Numbered from the stretch's first letter, positions 23,635 through 38,456 are shown. The stretch is DNA of 64,000 nt from Apis mellifera (GCF_003254395.2 NC_037638.1:17283086-17347085); one strand, 5' to 3'. Translations and numbers: made by a program. Notes: generated from the letters alone by a model not told the origin.

Positions 23635-26600
23635 TGTCGAGGATTTGTAAATATCTTGACAAACGACAGAATAGGATATTCGTAAAAGTGATACGAAAGT
23701 AAAAGTCTGTATAATTTTTTTAATAAAATGCATTTTAAAAGATAAAGAACACGTTATGTTCATGATCCGTGTATACACGGGAAGCATATCCTAGATTTAT
23801 TTTCTGTGAAGGATAAAATTTTAATTATTCCATTATTTTGTTTTCAACAAATAATATTTTTAAAAGCGTATCAACTTTATTAAACAATTTATTATCGTTT
23901 TTCTCGAATTTCATTATGCTTGAAATGATCTGTTGCACAGTATGGACAAAATATGGTTGCAGCAGAAGATGAATCTTATTTTCAAGGAAAGTTTGTTACA
24001 ATAAGTTAATATTGAAGAATGAACATCACGGAAGAATCTCAAGAATTCGACGTATAATTACTTCTCGTTATCTTGTTTTATGTCGTAAGCATTGCATTTT
24101 CGAGTCAACAACATCTTGATCGCCTTGTTTACGGAAGTGCGCAATAACTACTTTTAAAGTTTTTAAGATCATTCTATGACAGGAATATTTGTAATTTTTA
24201 AATTGAATAATATTATTTACATTCACTTTAGATTCCACAAATTATATCTCTCGTCTTTTGATATAAACCATCCTTGCAAAATATTTTCTTGTAAGGATAT
24301 ATATATATTTATATTCCTCGCACTTCTCAAGATTAACGAAATAAATTTCTGTCGTACGTGCAAAATGCAAACATTTCGCGTTCGCGGGAAGGCTCGCATT
24401 TCAGGCTGCATTTTCTTCCATCTCGAGTAAGTTGGTCGGCAGCAAACTCGACGAAACAGCGGAGTGTCGTTTTCAGGTCAGTTGTCATTATCTTTTCGAA
24501 CGTGTATTTTAAATGACGGCCATCTCCTTGCACCTTTTTCGTTCAATTTCACTCCGCTCTGTTTCACTCGGGACGAGACTCACGATTCCACGATTTCCCA
24601 CTGAATTTCCACGGAAAACGAATCTCCAATTTCGACACCTTAATCGACCAATTTTCGTGAATCGAAACAAAATAAGAATCTTACCAATTGTATAACTTTT
24701 ATTTAATTATTCGATCAAACTTAAATATATTTTTATCTTTTATTTATTTATTTGTACGACTTGAACACGTATCGAGATCAACATAAAAAATTCTTGTAAT
24801 AAAATAAAGTTAAAATTGGAATCAAAGAAGAAATTTTGATGACCAAGAAACAGATTATTTCGATTTGTTGGAGCAATCCCTTTTCGCTAGAATGATTTCG
24901 GATGGGAATTATAAAATTTTCGCGGTTATCCCATTATAAGGGCGTAATTTGTAGGTTGGTTAGGATAACAGAGATTAGCAAGACGAAACAGAACGCCAGG
25001 TTTTGCAGTCGCTTGCAAAATCCTGTTTGTTTCCGTGCAATTAACTGCAACGTGGAACGAATTTCGCGTGAGGATTTGCGGTTGCATTCGATTTGCGACG
25101 TTGATTAGGGTAAATTATGCAGAGTATATTAGTACTGTGTAATTATCGAAGGTTTGTCGAGTTGATAATGATTTGCGTTAGATTTTCAAAAAAACTGCAT
25201 ACGATGAATCATATACGATGTATCATTCTTTTTGTATTATAAGATTAAAGAAGGTAAATCTTTGAAGGAAAAAAGAAAGGAAATGGAAAATAGAAAATAT
25301 CTTTCTATATTCTATTTTATGTAATATATATTATATAGGATTAAAAAGTTTGTTAATTTGTGTAATTTCATCCCCTTCATACACACACATAGATAGATGA
25401 TAAGTTGTATCGATGAAACTACAATGAAAATTCATACTGTGATATTCAATGGTCAGGAAAGTGGCACGAGGATTTCGTATTACACGTTTCCATTGCTCTG
25501 GAAACTAGCCATTGTGTGATTCTTAGTGGTGAAGAAACTAAATAAAATTGCTCCTTTTATTTTATCAATGATCTCTTTCTCTTTTGCACTTATCATTAAA
25601 TATATTCTCTTTCAAATTATTTTCCTCATCAAAACATTATTATTTTCACTTAATAACTTTTAACATTATATAATGAAAAATAATAAATATTATTATTCAT
25701 GTATATCTGATTTTATTTTAACTTCTATAACTCTTCTTATAATAATCATATCATTATTTATAAATTCAAAGATTGGCCATTCATCAAAAGAATGAAATCA
25801 TCCTAATTTATAATCATTTAACACCAATCCCAAATCCAAAATTTCCAAGTTGTCAAAAATTTAAGAATTTCATTTCAAAAGATATCGTATGACGATATCA
25901 ATTCACATGATTATGCAGCTCTGTACTGGAAACACGGGAAACAATCTTTTCCTAGGCTTTCACCACCACCCACTTAGTATAATGTGATCACTCCGAGGAA
26001 CTACGATCAAGTTCATTTACGTTTTTCAACATAAGCTTATCGGAAATGGAATATGAAAATGTTACGTAGCATGGTGGTAAGAGGAGGGTGCAGTGCTCGA
26101 ACGCGTGGCACCGCGCCAAATACGCTCGTTATTCCGATCTTCCTGATAATATTTATTATTGCGGATCCAGGCAACTGCGGAAACATCGTTTAGATTTATC
26201 GGACCACCATCAGCGAAACAATTCTGTCGCTTTATTACAAACAAAAATTTCTTTTTCTCTGTTCATTGATTAAGAGCGATGGTGATTCTGTTTTCCAGAG
26301 ACGTTGGCGAAACGGTGGGGAATATCAAGAGGAGGATTAAGAGTTGCAATTTCGAGGCGTTAAAAATCTTAATGGGATCGCGCAACCCTTAAAAATTAAA
26401 ACTCTTAACTGCACTTCGTGTAACTTTTTAAGATAATGAGATTTTATGGAAAATTATGTGATAAGAAAGGGAAGAACTTCTTTTTTTTTTTTCTTTGCAG
26501 TTAATCTTTAGTATTAACGTTGCATAAATTACGCTATTAGCGAGAATTGAATTTTATCGAATCGATTGTGTTTTGAGAAGGAAAATACTTTATTGAGGTA

Positions 26601-27981
26601 TTTGCACGTTAATTTGAAATTTAGAACAAGATTTCTCCCCTTTGAACCCGTGATCGATTGAACCAAAGAGTTTTCCCAATCACCAACGTCATTACTTCAT
26701 CGACTTCCGCTAAAACTTTAAATTCCTTAATTAAATCGGAATAATTTTCGACAACCCTTGTCCTTATTCCTATATTTAATCCTGGTATAACAACCATCGA
26801 CACGCTATTTCTACGATTTTTCCAAGTCTCCTCGAGAAGTTTCGCGTTTCCCAGTAAATGAGATTTGGCAAACTTTAAAAATTCTTAAGATCGTGCTTCT
26901 TAACAACTTGAATTGTTTGATCAACTACAATCCTTTGTAAAGCGTCTTTCTACTCTTTAAAATAGAACAACTAATTCTATAATTGGACTATAAACAACTT
27001 GAACCTTTAGAAAAATCAGTATTAATTTATTGAATAACGCGATCAATAAAATTTACAATTATCAAATCAAAAAATCAGCATCGTTATCATCAATATTCCT
27101 CAAAGTGACCATCACAAAATACGTGTTTTTGATCTGTAAAAATAAAGGAAACGTTAAAAAAAAATCTTGGAAAGCACTTATCGATGCAAATTGGCTCCTT
27201 AACACTGTTTGGAAAATCGATTTAATTGGGATACCGATTGTCAGGGTCTTAAGATTCGACAGCGTGAAGATTAAGCCGTAATGATCGACTTCTTGTTGCC
27301 TCTGATTCCCTCGAGAGACCTCTTCGCCTGCCTTTTGAAGCGTCGACTCGTACTACTAGTTTCAAGTTTGTGATCTTGTAAAATATTTGTTGGAAAGATG
27401 GAAACTCTGACTGGCAAAACGTTTTGTAAATTTAATCTTGAAGTTTAAGAATACTGATGAGTCGAAGTTTCTTTTGAGAAAATACATATATTGGTATTTC
27501 TTGCCATTTTTCATGAATGATATGTACGTAATGTTTTAAAGAATTTTTATAAAAAGAAATTTTTATAGAAGCAAAAAGAATATACGAGATATTGATTATT
27601 TTAAGATTAATTAATGTTTTTTATTAATCTAATTTATTAATGTAATAAATAATTATTTTCAAATGGATGAAACGCACTTAGAAGATAAAAATTAATATTT
27701 AAAATATCATTTCTTACCTCAATTTCAAATACAATTTCCACATTTTGTATTATTCCAAGCATTTCCTTATATCGATCTAACATTTTTCGCGCAGAATTAC
27801 CCCAGAATTACTCAGAAAATCCGCATCTACGATATTGACCCATTCTTCCGGAAGGATCCGCGTGAAAATCGCCGATCGTCGGCCACATTTTGATCCCGTG
27901 GCTAAGGGCAAACGTGTGCAGTAAACGTTACATCTTATCGGGACCTGTCCGTTCGAACTTCATTTCATGCCGAAAAGAAAG

Positions 27982-28010
27982 CAAAAAAAAAAAAAAAAGA
28001 AAAAAAAAAT
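27982..28010. repeat. Poly-A tract
   Basis: Two adenine runs separated by a single G. No retroposed gene body is recognisable upstream. Confidence 0.8.
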
Positions 28011-28754
28011 AAAACTTTTACAACCTTTATAACGGCCAATTATTCGTATTATTCAATCCTGCGTAGACGAAAGAAAGAGGAAAAAAATATAGCTCGATTC
28101 TCTCGTGACCGTAAAAATGACGAGCGTAAACTATAAAGATGAACTATTGAGTTTATCGCAATTTCAGAATCGTACTTTCGAAAAACAAAGAAAAAAAAAA
28201 TACATATTCATATTACAGGATTTCATTATTTTTCTACTCTTTCTTCTCATTTTTCATCTTTTTGGACGTAGATTTCCATTGCCATATTTCATTCTTCTTT
28301 CATTCTTTTCTTGCTTTACCTCTCATTTTCGCATTTTAGGATATAGATCTCCACGAGGTTGAATTCACGATGGATTAAAAATTCGAATCGATCGAATGCT
28401 GGGCTTCGGTGGAAAATTTCGAAGGAAAGATTGAATTCTCCGACTGGGTGGTGGCTGTTTCGTTTCTTTTCATTTTCGGTTGAAATATACGGTAGGTTCG
28501 CCGCGTGATACAAATGCGATCGTAAACCGCGATGGAGAAAAGGGAAGGCCAGGTCCCTGATATATGAACGGAATCGAAAATCTTCGACGAACGTGCTTCC
28601 CTTTGTTCCTTTATTCGTGCCTTCCCAACGATGGGTTCGTTTGAAAGGGGTTCATTGTGACTTAGCTGCTCCTCGAGAGAAACTCGATAGGATATTTCAA
28701 TCTGATCGGTTTAATTTCTGCTCGAGTTCTGTACTTCGGCGTGATTTAATTTTC

Positions 28755-28776
28755 TTTTTTTTTTTTTTTTTTTTTT
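28755..28776. repeat. Poly-T tract (22 T)
   Basis: An uninterrupted thymine run on the + strand. A minus-strand poly-A tail is conceivable, but no retroelement is visible beside it. Confidence 0.9.
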
Positions 28777-29356
28777 GTTATTTTCGATACAAAAGAATGA
28801 AAAGTTTAATTAATTTAATTTTTATTAATTCTCGATTTTTAAAAAATAAAGTAAATTTAATCAGAATTTGAAAAATTTATGGAAAAATTCTCTTAATAAT
28901 GAATAAAAGTAATTAACAATTCTTTGTTATTAATATAGAAATCTCATATTGATATCTCATATTTCATGATGAATAAATTTCTGAACATTTCCATATATCT
29001 ATATTTAAAATTAATATAAATAAAATTTAATCATATGAGATATTATCTTTTTATTCATTAATACAGGTATAAAGAATACACATTTATAAATTAAATTTTA
29101 TCAAATATACAATTTAATCCTTACGTAAAAAATTCAATTAAAAACGATATCATTTCGATAATCATACTTAAGCTTTAAACATATCAACTTTATTATTTTT
29201 ACACATCAATAATAAAATTGTATCTCTCCGTGTAATTAATTAATTTCTCTTCCCATATTAATACACCTTTTATAGAGAACAAATCACAGGAAAATTTTCA
29301 ATATACTTCTCGAAGAGATGCAATAATCTGTCTCATCCAACAAAAGTGATCTCATT

Positions 29357-30070
29357 ATGACGACTCATGATAACGAGGAGGTACATGCAGTATTACATAA
29401 TGAAACTTGTGTAGTAATTTCCAGCGATAATGCATAGGCTATTCATCGTGTGAAAAGACGTCGTCAATGTCCCTAACGAATTGCTGTCAAAAGACATCCT
29501 ATAGATTCACGAATTGCTGATCAAGTTTGTGCAAAATTTGTTTATCATACTGTTCTCCAACCTTGTTGAAATTGCAGACTAAAGGAAGTCAAATTTTCAC
29601 AGTATCTTGTAACATCATCTCTATTCTTTTTAATAAAATAAATTTTTAATAAAATGAATTCGTACAGTATCCAAATATTATATTTCCATTTGGTACTTGT
29701 ATTTCTTAATTTCAATCAATTTTTTAAATTCTATATCTTTGCTAATTAAAAAAAAAATATATATATAGTAGAAAATTCAAATTTATATTTTAATTAATTC
29801 TCGAGCAAAGAAATTAATGGAAATAAAAATTAAAAAATGGAAAATATATATCAACTTGTATTCGATTCTCTTATATAACAATGGGACATCGCCATGTTAA
29901 ATGATTCGTTGAGACTATGGTAATAGGTAAATGGTCGAAATCCCGTTGAGTTATGCAAAGCGGATTATATAAAATTAATTGGTCCGGACAGTCACCCAAT
30001 TTAGTTGTTCAAATCTACACGATTTACGGAAATTATTAGCGGCTGATGTATTTCATCTTTATCCGCCACG
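29357..30070 (+). pseudogene. Probable decayed Tc1/mariner-type transposase relic
   Basis: From 29357 one frame reads almost continuously for about 80 codons with three internal stops. It contains RIAVKRHPIDSRIADQV, then a YHTVLQ stretch, resembling the second helix-turn-helix of Tc1-like transposases (R-I plus hydrophobics, IA, then TV in the recognition helix), preceded by a basic KRRRQ linker. After an AT-rich stretch, 29982-30030 encodes NWSGQSPNL, close to the WPxQSPDLNP motif in the Tc1/Tc3 catalytic domain. The order and strand agree, but the spacing (about 400-500 bases) is shorter than in an intact element, so internal deletion is likely. Inverted terminal repeats and a TA duplication were not found. 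It is dead: several stops, and most of the catalytic domain is not readable. Confidence 0.45.
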
Positions 30071-33000
30071 TTTCAAGTATTAGTAAAATATCTGTTAACG
30101 TTTCTGTAGAGAATAATTTTTGTTAATCGAACATCATGAACATTGGAATGAAGAAGAACTTTTACGAAGCAATTCTCAATAATACAACTATCAAATATTT
30201 TATCAATTATTTGCATTTCACTCTTCACTTAATATTGATCACGCTTTAATCATTAAATATGCCGAGTTCAATTTTCATTTTCAAATAAATCTTCGAAACA
30301 GCTCTTCAATATATCAAAATTCATATTTGTCGAAAAATTTTATATTAATCGTATATCGATGTACGATATATTTAATGCGAAAGAATTATTTCTGTACTTG
30401 TTCTAAAAGAAAAAAAAAATAAATAAAGATCAATAAATTTGATAATATTCCCATTTCATAATTCTAATTATACCCAAAATATATTCACTACTTTTTTATA
30501 TATTTATATAAAGAAATAAATCCATTAAATATTATATAGAAAATTAAAAATAACTTTACTACTCAATACCTCAATTTTGTAAATATCAACTTGCATACAA
30601 TTTTATCGAAACTTTCCGAGATCTGTCATTTTAATAAATTTCATAATTTCAATTACAAACAGTCGCATTTCACACTCACATACACTCTGAAAAACGTCAA
30701 ATAATCCATTCAAACTTCCGCTCAACTTCCGCTATCACGGAAACTCGCCTCAAAATCGGTGTAATATCCAGCAGATTAAAAACGGAAATTCGACATCATC
30801 AGCCGGAACGATTTTCGTCAGATACCAGAGGTTCTCGTTGGTTCCGTTGATATCCTGTTTCCGGGACGAATGGAGGAACGAGCGTATCGTTAATCGAGGA
30901 ATTAATGGACCAACGGGTAAGCGTTGGAGCGTGTAAGATCGGGTTGGCTGTGTGACGAAAGAGGGGGTTGATTTCTGGTTAGGAAACGGGCCGAATACGT
31001 GATCATCGATGCACACCTCTGGAAATCGATTTCTCCCGCGAGACGTTCTCTCATTTGTACATAAAACATGTAGAAACAAATCGAGAGTTGAAGACTCGAG
31101 TAATTAAATGCGTGCCGGCGAATCAGAGATGGGCAAAATTTTAATAGTTAAAGTTATTTCAATAAGTTGCTTCGATAATTTATTATTTAAAACAATGAAT
31201 AATCGTAAAAAGTTGTAGTGTCAAATGGTTTATAGAGATTATAGTGAAAAATGGATCAATTACGAATAAATAATAAGGAAAATAATACTAAATAATTTGG
31301 TATTTGATTTGGAAATTAAATTTCATTTATATCGTTAAATTAAATGTAATTTTTTTTTCTGTGAAAATCTCTTAAATATTTTTAAAACAAAATTTTCAAT
31401 AAATCGGAATTTTTAAGATTTCGAAATTCTAGATAACAGAAATTACAACGAAACAACGAGAATATTACTTTTTTTTTTCACGTGCACAATATTCGATATT
31501 CTATACAGAAAATATTTATATCCAAATTTTTTAATTAATTCTTTGTTTTAGTTTGTCAAATGCATAAATTAATTTCTAAAATACAAATAAAATAAAATCA
31601 ACAACGAGAAAACCTTCAAATAGTATTATCTTTAAAATCCTATATATATTCATTTTAGAGAGATGCATCTCTGGTATTTAAATATTATAAATCACAGAAC
31701 AAACGTTATGTTCTAAAAAAATTGCACAAGAAGATTCGAATTATTAAAATATCATCTGAACCATCCTTTCTGGGTCACGTTTCAGTTATTAAAAAGCTAA
31801 TTGTGTTTGACAGTAATTTCATAAAGGATATGCTGTTCCGTATAAAATCTTGCAAATGAAATATGATAATTAATTGTGGATTTTTTCTCAAAGAAAAAAA
31901 GGATAAAAGGGAAAGATAATATCATTAACAAAATTCTTTTTATAACGATTCAGCATTCATTTTCCTTTCCTAAAATTAGAATTAATTTTAAAAACGTATA
32001 ACAAAAATTTACCTGAAATTCGAATTTCACCAAAAAATTTCTGACGCAAAATTAAGTGGCAATCTTAATATAACTAGAGCAGTGGAATTGAGGCCACGGT
32101 TAACCCCGCAATTTTTCGCCCTTCCATACCTCCCTGTTTTTTTTATTTTTACCCCGGCAATTGCAATAACCGCCAAAGAGAGACGCAACATTAATTTCGA
32201 CTAGACTTCAAAGCGGTTCTGAGACTGTATTGTACCAGGCCGTGGTTCGCGATGCAACTCGACTGCTCTCCTCTTTTCACCTTTGTCGACCCCTATTCCC
32301 TTTCCACCCTTCTCCAATTCTCACCCCATTCACTCTCTTCTTCGAATGACACGATGCATCTCGACAAAAAGGAACTAACGACGGAATAAAGAAGGAAAGG
32401 GGAACGCGTCTTCGATGACATCGTCCATCCTCGATTTTCCATCCTCATTTTTCGTTTGGCAATAGCCTTGGAATATGATGCTCGAGATCGATTAACAAAT
32501 CATGCGTGTAGAACTAATACTAATGAAAAATCAGAATAGAAAAGAATCGAATAAAACAATGAGAAAATAGTTGCGAATCAAATCGAAATTTTTGAAGAAA
32601 TTTTATTCATAGGAATTTTGAAAATTATAGAAAAAATATATTGTAATTTAATACTTGAATGTCTGATTTAATATTTAGCAGATAAAATGATATTCTGTTT
32701 AACATTGTAGCTCGTATATTCGGACATGTAATAAGATATTTCCCGAACAATATATATTGCAGGAAATATTTGAAATCGATAGGATTAATTACGAAAAAGA
32801 ATTGGACCACATTCAAAGCCTGCTGAAATGGGAAAAAAAGAAGTCACATTAATTTAAAACCAACACATGTCGATTGAACTCTTTTCTGTAGTCTTTGCTT
32901 TGTATCGATACTCCCTGTTATCTCTATTATCGAAAATATCGACGAATGGTATATACATATCATTATTCCAATTTTCTTCAGTTTTCTGTGGATTTATTTT

Positions 33001-33120
33001 ATATATATATAAATAAGAAATATTATACAAATGAAAATTATTTAAAGCTTTATCAATAATCTCGAAGAGAGTAATGCCTTAATGTAGAAAGAAGAAAAAA
33101 GTAGATCGTGAAGATCATAA

Positions 33121-33154
33121 GAATTTCAAACATCATTGAATTTCAAACATCATT
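33121..33154. repeat. Perfect 17-bp tandem duplication
   Basis: GAATTTCAAACATCATT occurs twice in direct succession with no mismatch, so the duplication is recent or conserved. Confidence 0.9.
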
Positions 33155-34751
33155 TCCTCGCATCTTAAATGCTGTAAATTGAAGTGCTATATATCCAAAG
33201 GACAGATATGGATTTAAAATACGGTTTTAAAAGCATATTTATTCTTATTTCCAAATTAATATGCATAAGAAATCTGTTTATCCTCTTCTTTTGATATATT
33301 TTTATATTCGATGAATTTTCAATAATACTTTTTATCAAAACTAAGCTAGATTTCATTATATATAAGATGAAGCATTGTTATGAATAGATAGAAGTATTCT
33401 CAAGAAGATATCACCAATATAAAGGATTTAATATAATATAAGAAAATATTATTCTTTGATATAAGAGTCGCTCAAATGAGTTCAATTACAATTATATCAT
33501 TTGACTTCCTTAATCACTGAGGGAATATATCCTTGATTTCTAAATTTCTATTCAATATTTCTTCAATTATTTGTTCCATACAAAAATAAATATATCATTG
33601 GATTCATTTTTTTATAAAGACAGTTCATTACAAGATTCATTATCTTGCATAAAATGATGCCCAAAATCTTATCTGATCAATAATAAATTATTGAATCATA
33701 AAGAAAATATATTCAGTGTAATAATTCATCAATTGATTCTTATATAGCTCGTGTATTTTAAACCATTCTAATATTCAAAGAAACACGGATATTGATAATT
33801 CAAGCATTATAAAATTACAAGCATGATTAACACCAGAAATCATCATATTGAATATTTTCACTCTATCATCGATTCGATTTATCACACCCATATCCCAACC
33901 GGAAAATTAACTCGAATTACGGTATAATTAATCGAAGGAAATTGCAATTATATATTACGGATGATGCACGATTTCAATAAAGTACCTAGTCATTTATGTA
34001 AACGAGCATAGATCCCGATGATTTCTGGCCGAATGTTTATTCGTCGCGCCCTTTGCACACGATGAAACAAATTTATCATTATGAACACGAGATTAAAACA
34101 TATTGCCGTTAATATCGAACAAGTAAATTTGTCGTTGCGTTTAAACACGGCTTTATAAAGGACACGTTCGCGATATTTGATAGCATGTCGCGAAATATGC
34201 AATCACACACCGATAAATTACGTGTTTTGATAATGTGACATCGTTGGTTTTAAATATGACGTGTCAATGTAATTTGCGATAATACGTGTACATCGTATCA
34301 AAGGATCGTATAATTGTCCGTGAAATTGATCCTAGAAAAATAGAAAGATAACGAGGAATAAAAATATATTAAAATATATTATCAGGAAAATCGATATTTT
34401 TGAAATGTAAAATTTTATCATTGTTTATTTATAATTAATCTTGTTTTCTCGTATTCTTGTCTATTCATCTTATCTATATGTAAATTTTCATATAATTTAT
34501 GAACAGATAAAGATCAAAGTAACTTTAAAATGATCAATAAAAAAAATATAAAATAATTTGGAGTAAATTAAAATTAGAATTCTTATTATTACTCGAAACA
34601 TTGAAGAGATTTTCGAAGAGATTCAGGTATAATGAATACTCCCTAGTTACTATTACTATTCACAATAGTAGATTATTTTTGATTAATTGCTTTAAGATCC
34701 ATCGATGTATCTTGTCACTGAGATTCAAATTTTGAGATAATTGATGAGAAG

Positions 34752-34767
34752 ATATATATATATATAT
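34752..34767. repeat. (AT)8 microsatellite
   Basis: Eight AT dinucleotides lie 360 bases before the second recognised exon. Confidence 0.85.
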
Positions 34768-35129
34768 TTGAAACTAAATTTTGGCAAGAGATAATCAATT
34801 AGAGAGAACGAAAATATCGCTTATATTTTAATCAATATAACAAATAAGCTTTTAAGGAAATACTCAAAAAAAAAACTATAAAAATAAAATCATATCACTT
34901 TTCTCAATATATTCAATATAACTCAATTATATTTATTGAATCAAGGAAGTTTCAAATCATTATGTCAATCCAAAATTCTCTCGAAATTCTTTTTTCCTAT
35001 AAATTAATATATTTTTGATCAAGAATGAACTTTTTCACGTATTTTAACTTTCTTAGATTAAGCTCGAATCGAACCTTATCGTAAAGTGAGCGGGTCGTCT
35101 GAATGACGCGTTAGTACTCACTGTTGCAG

Positions 35130-35253
35130 ACGGTGGTGGAAGTATGTCACAAGAAGAGGCAGTGCAAGTTCAACACCAGTCCGAAAACCTTTCAGGGCGA
35201 TCCGTGTCCTGGATTGCCGAAATACATCGAGGTCGCCTATCAATGCCGTCCTT
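35130..35253 (+). CDS. eva-1: SUEL-type lectin (EVA-1-like) exon: C-terminal part of first lectin domain
   Basis: The exon has 41 codons plus one base (phase 0 in, phase 1 out). The translation starts TVVEVCHKKRQCKFNTSP and includes FQGDPCPGLPKYIEVAYQC. It supplies half-cystines five to eight of the SUEL fold, the DPCPG motif and the K-Y-[IL]-E-V-x-Y-x-C ending characteristic of the family. Joined to the preceding exon it gives SLQ|TVVEVC with no frame change. The acceptor is TGTTGCAG and the donor is T|GTAAGT, both consensus. The split final codon plus the next exon reads RPYEF, showing that the first and second lectin domains are separated by only a few residues, as in EVA-1 proteins. Confidence 0.93.
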
Positions 35254-38200
35254 GTAAGTAATCTTTTTTCTCTTCCTACTTTTTCTATAAATTTGGATTA
35301 CTTTTTCTTTCCTTATCTTTCTCCATCCGATATAAATATTTTCTAACTGATATTTTTATTTGTTGATAGTTGATAGTTTATTGAAAAATATGCAATATAA
35401 TTCGTGTAATATCTTCATAAAATAATAAGTTAAGTAATTAATCTCTTAGTCGATTGATACGAAATTGTTAAGTGACAATTGTAAGTAGAAATAACCAGTG
35501 TTGATCAAATAGGAATACTCTTTGAATAACACAAATTTTCCTTTCATTTTGTTTATTTCACTTATTCAAAATGAACTCCACATTTCTCCGTATTTTTCAA
35601 CAATATATATTTTATCTTATATATTGTAAATATTTTTTATCTATCGTATTTTCATTCGTTTTACATCTTTCTTCACATCCAAATTGTATGATATATTATA
35701 TATTGTAACGTCGTGACAATAGATGTAACGATATCTTCAAAGCTTTCAACGAACAGTATTCACGATTTAAGATATGTGATCGATACACTTATATCCCTGC
35801 ATGCGCTATTTATTTCAATAAGGAAGAAAGTGCACTCAACGCTCGCTCAATGCATTCAAATGATACACACTTCTCTTACAAAAAAATTCAATTTTCGAAG
35901 AAACTCACATTGTTGTGGTGAAAGCATTGAGAATGAATTTAACATACACGAAGAAAGAATTGATTTTGTTCTCGATAGTTAATTCAATTTCGATAATCAA
36001 TATTCTATTCTATCATATAATTTATCATATAAAAATTTCAAACGTAAAAATTCTATTATAAATTGTCTTTTGAAAAATTATTCTTAAGCAAAAAATAAAT
36101 AATAATAAAAAATAATAAAAATTGTATCGATACATATTCGTGATCTTTCAATGTGTAAAATTCAAAATACGTTTTTATTTATCTTTAATCCACACAACTG
36201 ATCAGTCGAGGTGCTCTCACGCTGTACAAAGCATCTCGAAAAAGCTTGAACCGATGACGAATATAGCGAAAAAGTATTACTGTAAGAATGGTCAAGAGCA
36301 TTCGCGCGAACGTAACTGAAGATCCGTTTTCAAGAAGAGGTCGTTTCTCCTCGTAGCACTTATCGATGCCGTTTTTACGGCCACGTCGAACATTAGCCCA
36401 GTTGAACGTGAAAAGCACGGATATCGATGTAGCTTCGGAAGATTCTTTGCCCGTATTACGAGAAAATGCTGGAAAATGGAGAAAAATTCTGGCCGGTCGT
36501 TCCGTTGATGAACGTCCTCGTTTTCGATCCTGGTTTGTCTTGGGAAATGTACTCGTGAACGTAATAGAATGTTAAACTTCTTCCATTTTTTTGTTTTAGA
36601 TACAGTGAAAAGTATTACATCTTGCACGAATTCAATAAGAATTAATCAATTGAGCAAGAGAATAATGCGAAGAGGATAATTCGTCGTAGAAATTTAATGC
36701 AAGTTGCGGTTTCATTCAAGATTTGAGTAAATGCTGCATAAATATAATACGTATTCCTTGAACTTTGAATCATGCTATCTACAACTTGCTAAAAGTTATC
36801 TTGTCTTGATTAAGTTACGCATAACTTTGATGCAATTCAAATATTACAACGTTCCATTAAACATTTGGTTAAACGTTTCTCGTTTTACGTATAATAACGA
36901 CAAGTTTCGTGTTTTAATATACATATTTCGCTATTTGAGATGGAATATTGTAATATTAATGTTTTATGAAATATGAGCAGTTATATATGAAAGTTAAACG
37001 TGAAATAAAGGATATAGAATACGCGATATATTATAAATTATGACACACGATATGGAGAACTTTCTTCTATCCTTTTCATATTTTGTTAAAATACGTAGAA
37101 TTTCTTTTCAAAAATATATTTTTATAATAAATTTGTTAAAAATATAGTGGGATGATTAAATTTAAGTTATCAGATTGGTATTTTTGATAAATTCTTTGTA
37201 AAATATAATATAAATGAAATATTTCATGATATTTGGAATTTCTTCTCAAGGTATGTTGCTACGGAATTTGTAACAAATTTACATGTTATAATTGATCTCA
37301 GTAAATATAGGAATTTTGAATACACGTTATTAGAGATTTTAGAATTTCGCGCGGTATGTAGCTTTATTGAATTTCACCATTGAATAACTTGAATCGGCAA
37401 CTTTATTAAATTGTATGGAATTTTGAAATACTAAACGATCGGCATTACTTGCATTCACCAATATCTCGCATATCACTTTTTATTTTCCTTTTTTTTAATA
37501 TAAACTTTCATTTCATTTTCCACAATTTATATTAAAATTAAAATATTAATATCAAAACTAGAAGAAAACGAAAAAAATTAACTTTCTTATCCCATAATTT
37601 CATCTTCTCTTTCTTTCTAATTCAAAGTACGATATTCCACAATTTTATTTTTTCACCAAAATTTTCTTTTTGTTTCATCAAAGTACAATCAACTTTTACA
37701 TTCCACAATTCCATTATCCAATCATCTTTTTTCTTTCCTAATTCACCAAAAAGTTCCTCTTCGTTCTCATTTGATCCATTTTAATCAAAACTCTAGTAAT
37801 CAACGAGCGAAAAACTCCTTCCATCCGGATATCGTTACAACAAGATGAGTGCATCAAACGACATTCATAGAAACATAATAAAGGAATTAATGTGTTCTCC
37901 GACAAAAATTACTTGAAACTTGTTACTGCAACAGGTTGTCGCCGGCATATTGTGGATGCACGGATCCGTATGCCCTCGTTTCTACGCCGTTAATACACAT
38001 ACTTTACAGAACTGGTGTAATAAACCTTCCCTTCAGTTTTACGTTCTCGCCACGTGGAACCGCGATATTTCATTTACCTAAGATCCTGAACACACGGACG
38101 ACGTTCCAGTCGATACGTGGCCATTTATTAACGAGTGCGCTGTTAAAGCGTGGCAGTTTTCCAATTTCGTGAAGTTCTTAGACGTTGCACTAGCTTCTGT

Positions 38201-38446
38201 ATTTATAAATTGTTAAAAATCGTGAAATCAATTTCTACGATAATGGATTGGCTAAAGAATTAGAAAGCTTTGAATTTTTCAATTTCCATCTCAATGGCCA
38301 TTTTATCATGTGTACGTATAATACGTCTTATGGTTAACAATATAACGCCGTACGTCGATCATCGTGGCAAGCGCCGATTGTAACGCTGTGACTTGGACAG
38401 ACGCGTATTACATCGCATTATTCGCAACATAGAAACGGTGTAGTAA

Positions 38447-38456
38447 GCGATATCGC
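38447..38456. other. 10-bp perfect palindrome
   Basis: GCGATATCGC lies within a GC-richer, CpG-containing stretch (about 38340-38620). No open frame on either strand in that stretch resembles a known protein. Possibly a conserved non-coding element. Confidence 0.3.

Larger units (their letters stand above)
22564..35129 (+). other. Intron, 12566 bp, phase 0, inside first SUEL domain
   Basis: The donor is GTATGT at 22564 and the acceptor is CACTGTTGCAG ending at 35129. The intron contains a 21-bp degenerate minisatellite, homopolymer tracts, a 17-bp tandem duplication and a likely Tc1-type transposase relic, annotated separately. GC-richer patches lie at about 24.35-24.65, 27.8-27.96, 28.5-28.75, 30.7-31.1 and 32.1-32.5 kb. 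I find no additional exon: the flanking exons already join in phase and complete the domain. Confidence 0.8.

Noticed and set aside
36639..36665. Shared 15-mer TATTACATCTTGCAC with about 63091
   Set aside because: A 15-base match between two places in 64 kb of AT-rich DNA is expected by chance; the flanks do not align.
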